This document shows, piece after piece, positions 42,615-51,710 of a stretch of DNA of 64,000 nt. Made by a program: the position numbers and the translations under genes. The DNA is from Vicinamibacterales bacterium (GTDB lineage Bacteria; Acidobacteriota; Vicinamibacteria; Vicinamibacterales; UBA2999): NCBI GenBank assembly GCA_041394705.1, contig JAWKHS010000013.1, forward strand, positions 1 through 64,000. Reading direction: 5' to 3'. Every line of letters begins with the position of its first letter. Positions within the stretch are counted from its first letter, which is position 1. The notes under the pieces are model-generated. The model did not search any database and had not been told where the DNA came from. It saw only the letters and a list, made by a program, of their open reading frames with translations.

Positions 42615-42953
42615 ATGACCCTGGATTTCACGAAACTGGACGGCCTGGTGCCCGCAGTGGTGCAGGACCACGAGAGCGGCGAGGTGCTGATGGTGGGCTT
42701 CATGAACGAGGAGGCCTGGGCCATCACGCGCCGCATCGGCTACGTGACCTTCTACAGCCGCACGCGCAACACGCTCTGGACCAAGGGCGAGACGTCCGGC
42801 AACCGCCTGGCCGTCAAGCGGCTCCTCGTGGACTGCGACGACGACACGGTGCTCGTGCAGGCGGCGCGCGAGGGCGACGGCAACGTGTGCCATACCGGCG
42901 CCCGCACCTGCTTCAACACCGAGGTGACCGACTGGACGGAGGCCGCGCGATGA
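42615..42953 (+). CDS. hisI: Phosphoribosyl-AMP cyclohydrolase
   Basis: This 112-residue enzyme opens the purine ring of phosphoribosyl-AMP, the third step of histidine synthesis. The Mg-binding DCDDD (about residues 77-81) and the zinc and catalytic cysteines in NVCHTGARTCF (about 93-103) are present. It is the HisI domain only; the HisE pyrophosphohydrolase domain that is fused in many bacteria is absent. AAGGA (42604-42608) lies 6 nt before the ATG at 42615; a TTG at 42609 is also in frame but too close to the ribosome-binding site. The stop overlaps hisG (ATGA). It is the first structural gene after the attenuator. Confidence 0.95.
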   Translation: MTLDFTKLDGLVPAVVQDHESGEVLMVGFMNEEAWAITRRIGYVTFYSRTRNTLWTKGETSGNRLAVKRLLVDCDDDTVLVQAAREGDGNVCHTGARTCFNTEVTDWTEAAR

Positions 42954-43843
42954 AGACGACGCTGAAGCTGGGCATTCCGAAGGGCTCGCTCGAGGAGTCC
43001 ACGGTGGCGCTCTTCCGCCGCGCGGGCTACGAGATCCGGACCAGCTCCCGGTCCTACTTCCCCACCATCGACGATCCCGAGATCGAGTGCATGCTGATCC
43101 GGGCGCAGGAGATGGCGCGCTACGTGAGCGACGGGGTCCTCGACGCCGGCCTCACCGGCATGGACTGGATCGAGGAGCACGCCATCGGCCATCCCGAACA
43201 AGCGCCGCTCGTCCCGGTGTGCGACCTCGTCTACTCGAAACAGAGTTTCGGCAAGGTGCGATGGGTGCTCGCCGTGCCGGAGGCCTCGCCCGTGCAGAAG
43301 GCCGAGGACCTGCGCGGCAAGCGCGTGGCCACTGAGCTGGTCCGTGTGACCTCCGCCTGGTTCGCGGCGAAGGGGACGCCCGTGGACGTGGAGTTCTCCT
43401 GGGGCGCCACGGAAGTGAAGCCGCCAGAGCTCGCCGACGCCATCGTCGAGGCCACCGAAACGGGATCGACGCTGCGCGCCAACCGGCTCCGCATCGTCGA
43501 CACGCTGATGGAGAGCAACACGCGCCTGGTGGCCAACGCTTCCACGATGGCCGACGCCTGGAAGCGCGAGAAGGTCGAGACGCTGGCGCTCCTGCTGAAG
43601 GCCGCCATCGAGGCGCAGGGCCGCGTGGGCCTGATGCTGAACGTGCAGCGATCGGACCTCGAGCGAGTACTCGCCGAGCTCCCGGCCCTGCAGCGCCCGA
43701 CCGTCTCCGCCCTCTCCGATCCCGACTGGGTCGCCGTGAACACCATCCTCGAGGAACGCACCGTCCGCACGATCATCCCGAAGCTGAAGGCCGCCGGCGG
43801 CCAGGGGATCGTGGAGTATCCGCTCAACAAGATAGTGATCTAG
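42950..43843 (+). CDS. hisG: ATP phosphoribosyltransferase, long form
   Basis: This 297-residue enzyme catalyses the first committed step of histidine synthesis, joining ATP and PRPP. Landmarks are KLGIPKGSLEESTVALFRRAGY at the start, DAGLTGMDWIEEH, and ANRLRIVDTLMESNTRLVAN, which contains the family's ET/ST region. The last ~80 residues (VGLMLNVQRSDLERVLAELPAL to EYPLNKIVI) form the regulatory ACT-like domain of the long, hexameric HisG, through which histidine usually gives feedback inhibition; no HisZ subunit is therefore needed. It overlaps hisI by 4 nt. Both attenuation and feedback control are thus visible in this operon. Confidence 0.96.
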   Translation: MKTTLKLGIPKGSLEESTVALFRRAGYEIRTSSRSYFPTIDDPEIECMLIRAQEMARYVSDGVLDAGLTGMDWIEEHAIGHPEQAPLVPVCDLVYSKQSFGKVRWVLAVPEASPVQKAEDLRGKRVATELVRVTSAWFAAKGTPVDVEFSWGATEVKPPELADAIVEATETGSTLRANRLRIVDTLMESNTRLVANASTMADAWKREKVETLALLLKAAIEAQGRVGLMLNVQRSDLERVLAELPALQRPTVSALSDPDWVAVNTILEERTVRTIIPKLKAAGGQGIVEYPLNKIVI

Positions 43844-43884
43844 GCGGGACCCGGATCCCGAGCCCCGATATCGCGAGGTTTCCA

Positions 43885-45147
43885 TTGATCAGAATCGTGG
43901 AGTCCACCAACCGAGCCGAAGTCGACGCCCTGCTCAAGCCGGCGGCCGTTCGCGATCGCGCCACGGAGCGGAAGGCGTCGGCCATCGTCGAGCGGGTGCG
44001 GCGCGAGGGCGATCGGGCGCTGAGGGCGTATGCCAAGGCGCTCGACGGCTGGGGCGGGGCACTCGAGGTGCCGCGGCGGTCGATCGACGCCGGGGCCCGG
44101 CGGGCGCCGGCCGGCGTGCGGGCGGCGCTCACGCGGGCCGGCGACGCGATTCGCACGGTGGCCGAGGCGCAGCGGCCCAGGCCGTGGCGGAAGCGCGTCG
44201 CGCCCGGCGTGACCGTGGAGCAGCGCGTGATTCCGCTCGACCGGGTCGGCTGCTACGTGCCGGGCGGCCGGTATCCCCTGCCGTCATCGCTCCTGATGAC
44301 GGCGATCCCGGCGCGCGTGGCCGGGGTGCCCGAGGTGATCGTCTGCTCGCCGTCGGTGGATCCCGTGGTGCTGGCGGCCGCGGTCGAGGCCGGGGCCGAT
44401 CGCGTGTTCCGGATCGGCGGCGCGCACGCGGTGGCGGCCATGGCCTACGGCACCGCGACGGTGCCGCGCGTGGCCAAGATCGTCGGGCCCGGGAACCGGT
44501 GGGTCTCCGCCGCCAAGGCGCTCGTCGCCGCCGACTGTCCCATCGACTTCTACGCCGGGCCCACCGAGATCCTGATCGTGGCCGACCGCGGTCCGGCCGC
44601 CTGGATTGCCGCCGACCTCATCGCGCAGGCCGAGCACGACCCCGACGCGCGCGCCGTCTTCGTCACGTCGCGCCGGTCGCTCGCCCGCGACGTGGCCGAG
44701 GAGGTGGCGCGGCAGATGCCGGCAACGGGCCCGGCCGCCGCGTCGCTCTGGCATCACGGCGGCATCATCGTCACGCGCACCATGGCCGAGGCCGTGGCGC
44801 TGGCCAACGACGCCGCGTCGGAGCATCTCGTGGTGGACACGGACGAGCGCGCCGAGCGCATCACGCACGCCGGGGCCATCTTCGTCGGCCCGTGGACGGC
44901 GCAGGCGGCCGGCGACTACGCCATCGGCTCGAACCACACGCTGCCCACGGCGGGCGTCGCGACGGTGCGCGGCGGACTGCACGCCGCGGACTTCGTGAAG
45001 CTCGTGTCGGTGCAGCGGCTCACGAAGGCCGGCGCGGCCGCGATCGGCCCGACGGCCGTCACGCTGGCCCGGGCCGAAGGCCTGGAAGGCCACGCACGAT
45101 CGGTGGAGGCACGTCTGCACGCGGGGAAGGGAGCCCCGACACGATGA
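43885..45147 (+). CDS. hisD: Histidinol dehydrogenase
   Basis: This 420-residue enzyme oxidises L-histidinol to L-histidine in two NAD-dependent steps, the last reactions of the pathway. Family blocks are VGCYVPGGRYPLPSSLLM, KIVGPGNRWVSAAKALV, DFYAGPTEILIVAD and the zinc ligands Gln and His in IAQAEHDPDA, with GSNHTLPTAG near the end. The start codon is TTG at 43885, preceded by GAGG (43875-43878); no ATG or GTG fits. The 41-nt gap after hisG is the longest in the operon and contains no terminator. The stop overlaps hisC (ATGA). Confidence 0.95.
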   Translation: MIRIVESTNRAEVDALLKPAAVRDRATERKASAIVERVRREGDRALRAYAKALDGWGGALEVPRRSIDAGARRAPAGVRAALTRAGDAIRTVAEAQRPRPWRKRVAPGVTVEQRVIPLDRVGCYVPGGRYPLPSSLLMTAIPARVAGVPEVIVCSPSVDPVVLAAAVEAGADRVFRIGGAHAVAAMAYGTATVPRVAKIVGPGNRWVSAAKALVAADCPIDFYAGPTEILIVADRGPAAWIAADLIAQAEHDPDARAVFVTSRRSLARDVAEEVARQMPATGPAAASLWHHGGIIVTRTMAEAVALANDAASEHLVVDTDERAERITHAGAIFVGPWTAQAAGDYAIGSNHTLPTAGVATVRGGLHAADFVKLVSVQRLTKAGAAAIGPTAVTLARAEGLEGHARSVEARLHAGKGAPTR

Positions 45148-46220
45148 GCACGATCCAGGGACTGCGTACTCCGGGCCCAGGCCTGCGCCTCCACCTGAAC
45201 GAGAACACCGCCGGGTGTTCGCAGCGCGTGCTGGAGGCCATCCACCGCGTCACGGCCGAGGAGATCTCCACCTACCCGGACTACGAGGCCGCGGTCCGCG
45301 AGACCGCCGCGCATCTCGGCGCCGATCCGGACTGGATGGTGCTGACCAACGGGCTCGACGACGGCCTGCTCCTGACGGCCATCGGCTACCTCACGGCCCG
45401 CGCGCCGGACGGCCTCGTCGCCCTGGGCGCCATGCCCGTCGCCCCGAGCGGCCAGCCCGAGCAGATCCTCGTCCTCCCCACCTTCGAGCCGTACCTGGTG
45501 AACGCCAGGGCGCTCGGCGCGAGGACCCTCGCGATTCCATCCGACGCGGACTTCGCATTCCCGCTCGCGCAGGTGCTCGGGGCGATCTCCCCGAACACGC
45601 GCCTCATCCTCGTCAACACGCCGCACAACCCGAGCGGCCGGCCCGTGGCCGAGTCCGACATCCGCGCGGTCATCGAGGCCGCGCCGCATGCCGCCGTGTT
45701 CATCGACGAGGCGTACCACGACTTCCACGGCGTCAATCACCTCGCGCTGACACGCGAGTATCCGAACGTGATGATCGGCCGCACGTTCTCCAAGGCCTAC
45801 GGCCTGGCCGGCATCCGTATCGGCGTGGTCATCGCACCTCCAGCCCTGCTCGCGCCCATCCGCTACGTGATGCCGCTCTTCAACCTGAATGCCGTCGCCG
45901 TGGCGGCGCTCAGGGCGGCGGTGGCCGATCCGCGGTTCCTGGCGGCCTCCGTCGCGCAGGCGCGCGAGTCGAAGGCGCTGCTGTACGAGGCCCTGACCCG
46001 TCTCGGCCTCCCGCACTGGAAGAGCGAGACGAACTTCGTCCTGGTGGACGGCGGCGACCGCTGCCAGGAGTTCGTGTCCGGACTCGCGGCGCGCGGGATA
46101 CACGTCCGCGACCGAAGCAAGGAGCACGGCTGCGCGGGCTGCTTCCGCGTGTCGGTCGGCCCCGTGGAGCACGCGCGGACGGCCGTCGCCGCGCTGGAGG
46201 CCCTGTGCGCACGGCCGTAA
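45144..46220 (+). CDS. hisC: Histidinol-phosphate aminotransferase
   Basis: This 358-residue class I/II aminotransferase converts imidazole-acetol phosphate and glutamate to histidinol phosphate. The start LRLHLNENTAG carries the family's N-E-N substrate-binding block. The PLP Lys is in GRTFSKAYGLAGIRIG, Asp and Tyr are in FIDEAYHDF, and the phosphate-binding Arg is near the end in CFRVSVG. HisC enzymes can also act on aromatic amino acids, but operon position makes the histidine role clear. It overlaps hisD by 4 nt and hisB by 16 nt. Confidence 0.94.
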   Translation: MSTIQGLRTPGPGLRLHLNENTAGCSQRVLEAIHRVTAEEISTYPDYEAAVRETAAHLGADPDWMVLTNGLDDGLLLTAIGYLTARAPDGLVALGAMPVAPSGQPEQILVLPTFEPYLVNARALGARTLAIPSDADFAFPLAQVLGAISPNTRLILVNTPHNPSGRPVAESDIRAVIEAAPHAAVFIDEAYHDFHGVNHLALTREYPNVMIGRTFSKAYGLAGIRIGVVIAPPALLAPIRYVMPLFNLNAVAVAALRAAVADPRFLAASVAQARESKALLYEALTRLGLPHWKSETNFVLVDGGDRCQEFVSGLAARGIHVRDRSKEHGCAGCFRVSVGPVEHARTAVAALEALCARP

Positions 46221-46792
46221 TCGACCGGAAGACGGGCGAGACGCACGTCAGAATCGCGCTCACGCTCGACGGGCGGGGACGGTTCGACAACCGGACGGGC
46301 ATCCGCTTCCTGGACCACATGCTGGACCTCGTGGCCCGGCATGGCGCCTTCGACTTGACGGTGCATGCGACCGGCGACCTCGACGTCGACCAGCACCACA
46401 CCGTGGAGGACGTCGGCCTCGCGCTGGGCCAGGCCGTGGACAAGGCGCTCGGCGATCGGCGGGGCATCAACCGCGCCGGTTACTTCGTGATGCCGATGGA
46501 CGAGACGCTCGCCGTGGTCGCCATCGACCTGGGCGGACGTCCGCACACGGTGGTGGACACGAAGGTGCGGGTGCGCCTCGTCGGCGACCTGCAGGCCGAG
46601 CTCGTCACGGACTTCTTCGAGGGCTTCGCCACGGCCGCGCGCGCCAACGTCCACGTGAAGGTCCTGCACGGCCGCTCGAACCACCACAAGATCGAGGCCT
46701 GCTTCAAGGCCTTCGCCCGCGCGCTGCGCGTGGCCTGCGCGAAGGACGCGCGGATGGCCAAGCAGCTGCCGAGCACCAAGGGCCTGCTGTGA
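46205..46792 (+). CDS. hisB: Imidazoleglycerol-phosphate dehydratase
   Basis: This 195-residue enzyme dehydrates imidazole-glycerol phosphate. The three metal-binding His-rich motifs are all present: RFLDHMLDLVARHG, DQHHTVEDVGLALGQA and SNHHKIEACFKAFARAL. It is the monofunctional form without the N-terminal histidinol phosphatase domain of E. coli HisB, so histidinol-phosphate phosphatase must come from another gene. The start is GTG at 46205, inside the end of hisC, because no other start gives the conserved RTAVIDRKTGET N-terminus. Its stop overlaps hisH (GTGA). Confidence 0.96.
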   Translation: MRTAVIDRKTGETHVRIALTLDGRGRFDNRTGIRFLDHMLDLVARHGAFDLTVHATGDLDVDQHHTVEDVGLALGQAVDKALGDRRGINRAGYFVMPMDETLAVVAIDLGGRPHTVVDTKVRVRLVGDLQAELVTDFFEGFATAARANVHVKVLHGRSNHHKIEACFKAFARALRVACAKDARMAKQLPSTKGLL

Positions 46793-47403
46793 TCGCGCTC
46801 GTGGACTACGGCGCCGGGAACCTGACGTCGGTCAGGAAGGTGCTGGGCGCGGCGGGGGCGGAAGTCTACACGCCCGCCGGGCCCGAGGAGCTCGCGCCTG
46901 CCGATGCCGTGATCGTGCCGGGCGTGGGCCACTTCTCGTCCACGCGGACGCTGGGCCAGGCGTGGCGGCACGCGATCCTCGCGCGCCTGGACGCCGGACG
47001 CCCGCTGCTCGGCATCTGCGTGGGCCTGCAGTGGCTGTTCTCGGGCAGCGCCGAGGCGCCCGACGTGCCCGGCTTCGGCCTGTGCCAGGGCACGTGCACG
47101 CGCCTCCCCGACGTCGAGCCCGTGTCCGGCGGCCGGCTGAAGGTGCCGCACATGGGCTGGAACACCGTCGCGCTCCCGCGCCCGTCGCGTCTCTTCGCGG
47201 GCGTCGACGACGGCGCCTTCGTCTACTACGCGCATTCGTTCGCGGCGCCGCTGGCGCGCGCCACCGTGGCGACGTCCACCTACGGCGTGGAGTTCACGGC
47301 GGCGGTGGAAGACGGGCTGGTCTCGGGCCTGCAGTTCCACCCGGAGCTCTCGGGACAGGTGGGCGTCCAGGTGCTCCGCAACTGGCTCTCGGGGGTGCGG
47401 TGA
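46789..47403 (+). CDS. hisH: Imidazole glycerol phosphate synthase, glutamine amidotransferase subunit
   Basis: This 204-residue class I glutaminase releases ammonia for HisF. The start IALVDYGAGNLTSV is typical. C77 in LLGICVGLQWLF is the nucleophile, and His and Glu of the triad lie in LQFHPELSG. VPGVGHFSS forms the oxyanion-hole region. In most bacteria hisA stands between hisH and hisF; here hisF follows at once, with stop and start overlapping (TGATG). Confidence 0.96.
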   Translation: MIALVDYGAGNLTSVRKVLGAAGAEVYTPAGPEELAPADAVIVPGVGHFSSTRTLGQAWRHAILARLDAGRPLLGICVGLQWLFSGSAEAPDVPGFGLCQGTCTRLPDVEPVSGGRLKVPHMGWNTVALPRPSRLFAGVDDGAFVYYAHSFAAPLARATVATSTYGVEFTAAVEDGLVSGLQFHPELSGQVGVQVLRNWLSGVR

Positions 47404-48158
47404 TGCTGGCACGCCGCATCATCGCGTGCCTGGACGTCAGGGATGGCCAGGTGGTGAAGGGCGTGCAGTTCGAGGGACTGCGCGCGGCGGGCGATCCGGC
47501 CGAGCTCGCGCGCCGCTATGACGCCGAGGGCATCGACGAGGTCGTCATCCTGGATGTGACCGCCACGCTCGAAGCGCGGCGGGCCCGGGCGCAGACCATC
47601 CGCGCGGTGTCGCGCGAGCTCTTCCTGCCGCTGGCGGTGGGCGGTGGCATCCGAACCGAGGAGGACGCGGCCGCCGCCATCGAGGCGGGCGCCGACAAGG
47701 TCAGCCTCAACTCGGCGGCCCTGGCCGATCCGTCGCTCCTCACGCGCCTGGCCGAACGCTACGGCAGCCAGGCCGTGGTGGTCGCCATCGACGCCAAGCG
47801 GCAGGGCGATGGCTGGATCGCCTACACGAGGAGCGGCAGCGCCGCCTCGTCACGCGAGGTGGTCGACTGGGCGCGGGAAGCCGCCGCGTGCGGCGCAGGC
47901 GAGATCCTGCTGACGTCGATGGACCGTGACGGCACGAAGGCAGGGTTCGACTGCGACCTGACCGCGGCCGTGTCCGACGCCGTGTCGATCCCGGTCATCG
48001 CCTCGGGCGGCGCGGGGTCCTTCGAGCACTTCGCCGAGGTGTTCGACCGGGGCCACGCCGACGCCGCCCTGGCGGCGTCGATCTTCCACTTCAACACGCA
48101 CGGCGTCGCCGAGCTGAAGGACTTCCTGCACGCGCGCGGCGTGCCGGTCCGGCGCTAG
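47403..48158 (+). CDS. hisF: Imidazole glycerol phosphate synthase, cyclase subunit
   Basis: This 251-residue (beta/alpha)8 barrel joins ammonia to PRFAR and forms imidazole-glycerol phosphate and AICAR. D11 in IIACLDVRDGQVVKG and Asp in VVAIDAKRQ (about 130) are the catalytic acids. VGGGIRT, LTSMDRDGTK and ASGGAG are phosphate-binding loops. It is HisF and not HisA: the N-terminal ACLD and LNSAAL blocks are HisF-specific. It ends the his operon proper; arfB follows 16 nt later. Confidence 0.96.
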   Translation: MLARRIIACLDVRDGQVVKGVQFEGLRAAGDPAELARRYDAEGIDEVVILDVTATLEARRARAQTIRAVSRELFLPLAVGGGIRTEEDAAAAIEAGADKVSLNSAALADPSLLTRLAERYGSQAVVVAIDAKRQGDGWIAYTRSGSAASSREVVDWAREAAACGAGEILLTSMDRDGTKAGFDCDLTAAVSDAVSIPVIASGGAGSFEHFAEVFDRGHADAALAASIFHFNTHGVAELKDFLHARGVPVRR

Positions 48159-48174
48159 ACGGAGGCGGACGGCC

Positions 48175-48594
<420 letters not shown>

Positions 48595-48646
48595 ACGCGC
48601 CTGCCCCATCGGGGATGACGCGGCCGGCGCCGCCGGGTCGATCCGC

Positions 48647-48652
48647 TACGAT
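48647..48652 (+). promoter_or_regulatory. Candidate -10 element (TACGAT)
   Basis: TACGAT ends 12 nt before the ATG at 48665, giving a leader of about 5 nt for the LigD-type polymerase gene. Confidence 0.3.
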
Positions 48653-48664
48653 GGACCTCCATCG

Positions 48665-50002
48665 ATGGCCGCCGCACCCGCCCCCGAAATCGTGGTCGTG
48701 GACTCGCACGAGGTGGCGATTTCCAACCCCGACAAGGTGCTCTTCCCGAAGGCCGGGCACACGAAGCGCGACCTCGTGCGCTATTACCTCGCCGTCGCGG
48801 AGGGGGCGCTCCAGGCCGCGGGCGGCCGGCCCAACGTGCTCGTCCGCTACCCGAACGGCGTCGGCGCCGAGTTCTTCTACCAGAAGCGCGCGCCCGCGTC
48901 CCGGCCGCCGTGGGTGGACGTGGTGGCGCTGAGCTTCCCGTCGGGCAGGACGGCCGAAGAAGTCGTGCCGCGTCATGCGGCGGCCCTCGCATGGATGGCG
49001 AACCTCGCCTGCCTGGAGCTGCACCCGCATCCCGTGCGCGCCGAGGACCTGGAACACCCGGACGAGCTCCGCGTGGACCTCGACCCGGTCCCGGGCGTGG
49101 CATGGCCACAGCTGCAGGAGGTCGCGCGCGTCGTGCGCGCCGCGCTCGCCGATCACGGGCTCGTCGGCTGGCCGAAGACGTCCGGATCGCGCGGCATCCA
49201 CATCTACGTCCGCATCGCGCGCCGGTGGACGTTCGCCCAGGTGCGCCGGGCCGCCCTCGCGCTCGCGCGCGAGGTGGAGCGCCGGGCGCCGGCGCTGGCG
49301 ACGAGCAAGTGGTGGAAGGAAGAGCGCCACGGCGTCTTCCTCGACTACAACCAGAACGCGAAGGACCGCACCGTGGCGGCCGCGTACTCCGTGCGGCCGA
49401 CTCCCGACGCGCGCGTGTCGGCCCCGCTCACGTGGGACGAGCTCGACGAGGCGGCGCCGGAGGACTTCACGCTGGCCACGATGCCCGCCCGCTTCGCGGA
49501 GGTCGGCCACCGTCACGCGGGCATGGACGACGCGGAGGGTGCCATCGACAGCCTGCTCGAGCTGTCGGCCAGGCACGAAGACGACGGCCTCGGCGACGCG
49601 CCGTGGCCCCCGCACTACCGCAAGCAGGAGGGCGAGCCGCCCAGGGTGCAGCCGTCGAAGCGGAAGCCGCCCACGGCTGCGAAGCGGCGGGTGCCGCTCA
49701 AGCCCCTCATCGAGATCGCCCGCTCGGCCAGCCGCGAGGCCGCCCTCGCCGGCGTCGACCGCTGGAAAGCGCGCCATCCAGAGGCTGCGGCACACCTGCA
49801 GCCCGCCGACGTGCTCGTGGACGCGATGCGCGGCCGCTTCCGCACGTGGACGCGGATCCGCGTGAACCTCGAACACGTGCCCGAATCTGAGCGTCCCCCG
49901 CAGGAGGCCCTGGACCCCGACGACACGCCGAACGAGTGGGCGGGCGTCAGCGAGGGGACTGGCCGGCCCCGAAGACCTTCGCGAGCTCGTACGGCGGGGT
50001 GA
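48665..50002 (+). CDS. NHEJ-type DNA polymerase/primase domain protein (LigD polymerase-like, stand-alone)
   Basis: This is a 445-residue archaeo-eukaryotic primase-superfamily polymerase, like the polymerase domain of LigD that fills ends in bacterial non-homologous end joining. The metal-binding D-x-D is DLD (138-140) in LRVDLDPVPG. The second motif, with its catalytic His, is SGSRGIHIY (173-181), and FLDYNQN gives the third. The conserved start SNPDKVLFP is present. The C-terminal ~130 residues are a basic, low-complexity extension not typical of LigD. The ligase that would normally be fused is a separate gene on the opposite strand, and the two 3' ends overlap by 56 nt. No Ku gene is in the window. 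Confidence 0.88.
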   Translation: MAAAPAPEIVVVDSHEVAISNPDKVLFPKAGHTKRDLVRYYLAVAEGALQAAGGRPNVLVRYPNGVGAEFFYQKRAPASRPPWVDVVALSFPSGRTAEEVVPRHAAALAWMANLACLELHPHPVRAEDLEHPDELRVDLDPVPGVAWPQLQEVARVVRAALADHGLVGWPKTSGSRGIHIYVRIARRWTFAQVRRAALALAREVERRAPALATSKWWKEERHGVFLDYNQNAKDRTVAAAYSVRPTPDARVSAPLTWDELDEAAPEDFTLATMPARFAEVGHRHAGMDDAEGAIDSLLELSARHEDDGLGDAPWPPHYRKQEGEPPRVQPSKRKPPTAAKRRVPLKPLIEIARSASREAALAGVDRWKARHPEAAAHLQPADVLVDAMRGRFRTWTRIRVNLEHVPESERPPQEALDPDDTPNEWAGVSEGTGRPRRPSRARTAG

Positions 50003-51050
50003 CCTCGAGCTGGTCGTAGCTGCAGGCCGACGGCGGCTTGTCGGGGCGCCAGCGCTGGAAGATCGCGGCGTGCCGGAAGCGCGTCCCCTGCATGTGGTCG
50101 TACTTCACCTCGCACACGCGCTCCACGCGCAGCGGCTCCCACGACAGGTCCTTGCCCGCGCTCCAGCGGCTGTGACCGCCGGGCATGCGCGTGGTGCCGT
50201 CGGGGGGCGAGGCCCACGCGGCCCAGGGGTGGGCCTTCAGCGCGTCCTCGCGCAATGGCGCCAGGTCCGTGACGAGCTGCCGCCGCACGGCCGTCGTGAA
50301 CGCGGAGGTGACGCCCACGTGGTGGAGCGTCCCGCCGGCGTCGTACAGCCCGAGGAGCAGCGATCCCACCAGCTCGTCCCGGCCCTTGGCGTGCCAGCGG
50401 AAGCCCGCCACCACGCAGTCGGCCGTCCGCGCGTGCTTCACCTTGACGAGCGTGCGCTTGCCCGGCGTGTAGGGCGCGTCGACGGCCTTGGCCATCACGC
50501 CGTCCAGGCCCGCGCCCTCGAAGCGGGCCAGCCACTCAGTGGCGACCCCGACGTCACGGGTCGCCGGCGTGAGGTGCAGCGGGGGCGTCGCGCCGGTGAG
50601 CAGCGCCTCCAGCCGGGTGCGCCGTGCCTCCTGCGGCGACTCGCGAAGATCGACGCCCTCCACCGCCAGGAGGTCGAAGGCCACGAACGACGCCGGGGTC
50701 CGGGCGGCCAGCGTCTTCACCCGCGACGCCGCCGGGTGCAGGCGCATCTGCAGGGCATCGAAGTCGAGCCCGTCGGGGCCGGCGATCACGATCTCGCCGT
50801 CGACGACCGAGCCCGGCGGCAGGCGCTCCAGCAGCGCGTCGTGCAGCTCGGGAAAGTAGCGATCCAGCGGCCGCAGATCCCGGCTCTGGATGTAGAGCTC
50901 CGCCGCGCCGCGGAAGACGATGGCGCGGAAGCCGTCCCACTTCGGCTCGTAGAGGTACGGGCGATCGGCCGGCACCGTCACGGCGCTCTTCGCCAGCATC
51001 GGCTCCACCGGAGGCGCGATCGCGAAGCCGGAATCGTCGGGCGCGCTCAC
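49947..51050 (-). CDS. ATP-dependent DNA ligase (LigD ligase-like, stand-alone)
   Basis: This 367-residue ligase has K37 in EPKWDGFRA (motif I) as the AMP-accepting lysine. Motif III-like FVAFDLLAVEG, motif IV DGVMAKAVD and motif V VKVKHARTADCVV follow, with an OB-fold to the end. It would seal nicks after end joining with the polymerase encoded convergently. Its coding end overlaps the polymerase gene's end by 56 nt. The upstream gene (51047-51700) overlaps its ATG by 4 nt, forming a two-gene operon. Confidence 0.93.
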   Translation of the reverse strand: MSAPDDSGFAIAPPVEPMLAKSAVTVPADRPYLYEPKWDGFRAIVFRGAAELYIQSRDLRPLDRYFPELHDALLERLPPGSVVDGEIVIAGPDGLDFDALQMRLHPAASRVKTLAARTPASFVAFDLLAVEGVDLRESPQEARRTRLEALLTGATPPLHLTPATRDVGVATEWLARFEGAGLDGVMAKAVDAPYTPGKRTLVKVKHARTADCVVAGFRWHAKGRDELVGSLLLGLYDAGGTLHHVGVTSAFTTAVRRQLVTDLAPLREDALKAHPWAAWASPPDGTTRMPGGHSRWSAGKDLSWEPLRVERVCEVKYDHMQGTRFRHAAIFQRWRPDKPPSACSYDQLEVTPPYELAKVFGAGQSPR

Positions 51051-51700
51051 GCCACCCTCCCCGTCCGCCCGGGCTGGTCGAGGCGTGGCGCCCGCCGTCC
51101 GCGCCGCGGCGAGAAGGCCGTGAGCGGCGCGTAGTCCAGCTCCACGCCGCTGGCGGCGCTCCTGAGCAGCAGCCCGCCGCGGCTCATGTCGCCGCGCCCG
51201 ATGAAGGACGGCGGGTAGTGCAGGCGGCCGCCCAGCGCCGGCGCCAGGACGTCCACGTACTTGTCGGTGGCGATGCTGCCCAGGAGCACGACGCGCGCGT
51301 CCAGTGCGAGCCGCGAGACGAGGTCGGCCAGATCCCGCTCCAGGGGACCGCGGTAGCGCGTGTCGCCGGCGGCGATGTCGGTCGCGGCAAACTCCTGGAG
51401 CAGCGCCACCGACGCCGAGGCGTTCGGCGAGAGGAGCCCGCGCGTCGGCGTGATGACGTAGGCGGCGGCGCGGGCGCCGCGGCGGGAGACGACGGCCCGG
51501 GCATAGGCCAGCTTTCCGCGGAAATACAGGCTGCTCATGAAGGCGAACGCCTCGCCCAGGGTGAGGGCGCCCGTCCGCAGCCGGACCGCGGCCTCCGAGG
51601 CGGCCTCCGGCTTCAGGAGGGCCGCGGCGCGCCGCCCGCCGCAGTGCGCGGGCGACAGGAGCAGCACGTGGTCGAGCGTCGCCCCCGATCCGTCCGTCAT
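51047..51700 (-). CDS. Unknown conserved-looking protein translationally coupled to DNA ligase
   Basis: This 217-residue soluble protein is not recognised. It begins with a segment of Ser/His/Cys (LLLSPAHCGGRRAAALL). It continues with LTLGEAFAFMSSLYFRGKLAYARA and a middle RVVLLGSIATDKYVDVLAPALG with a nucleotide-binding-like glycine turn, then FIGRGDMSRGGLLLR. Its stop overlaps the ligase start (ATGA), so it is made together with the ligase and may act in the same repair or nucleic-acid pathway. No catalytic motif can be assigned, and no membrane segment or signal is present. Confidence 0.7.
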   Translation of the reverse strand: MTDGSGATLDHVLLLSPAHCGGRRAAALLKPEAASEAAVRLRTGALTLGEAFAFMSSLYFRGKLAYARAVVSRRGARAAAYVITPTRGLLSPNASASVALLQEFAATDIAAGDTRYRGPLERDLADLVSRLALDARVVLLGSIATDKYVDVLAPALGGRLHYPPSFIGRGDMSRGGLLLRSAASGVELDYAPLTAFSPRRGRRAPRLDQPGRTGRVA

Positions 51701-51710
51701 GTCCGGTGGC

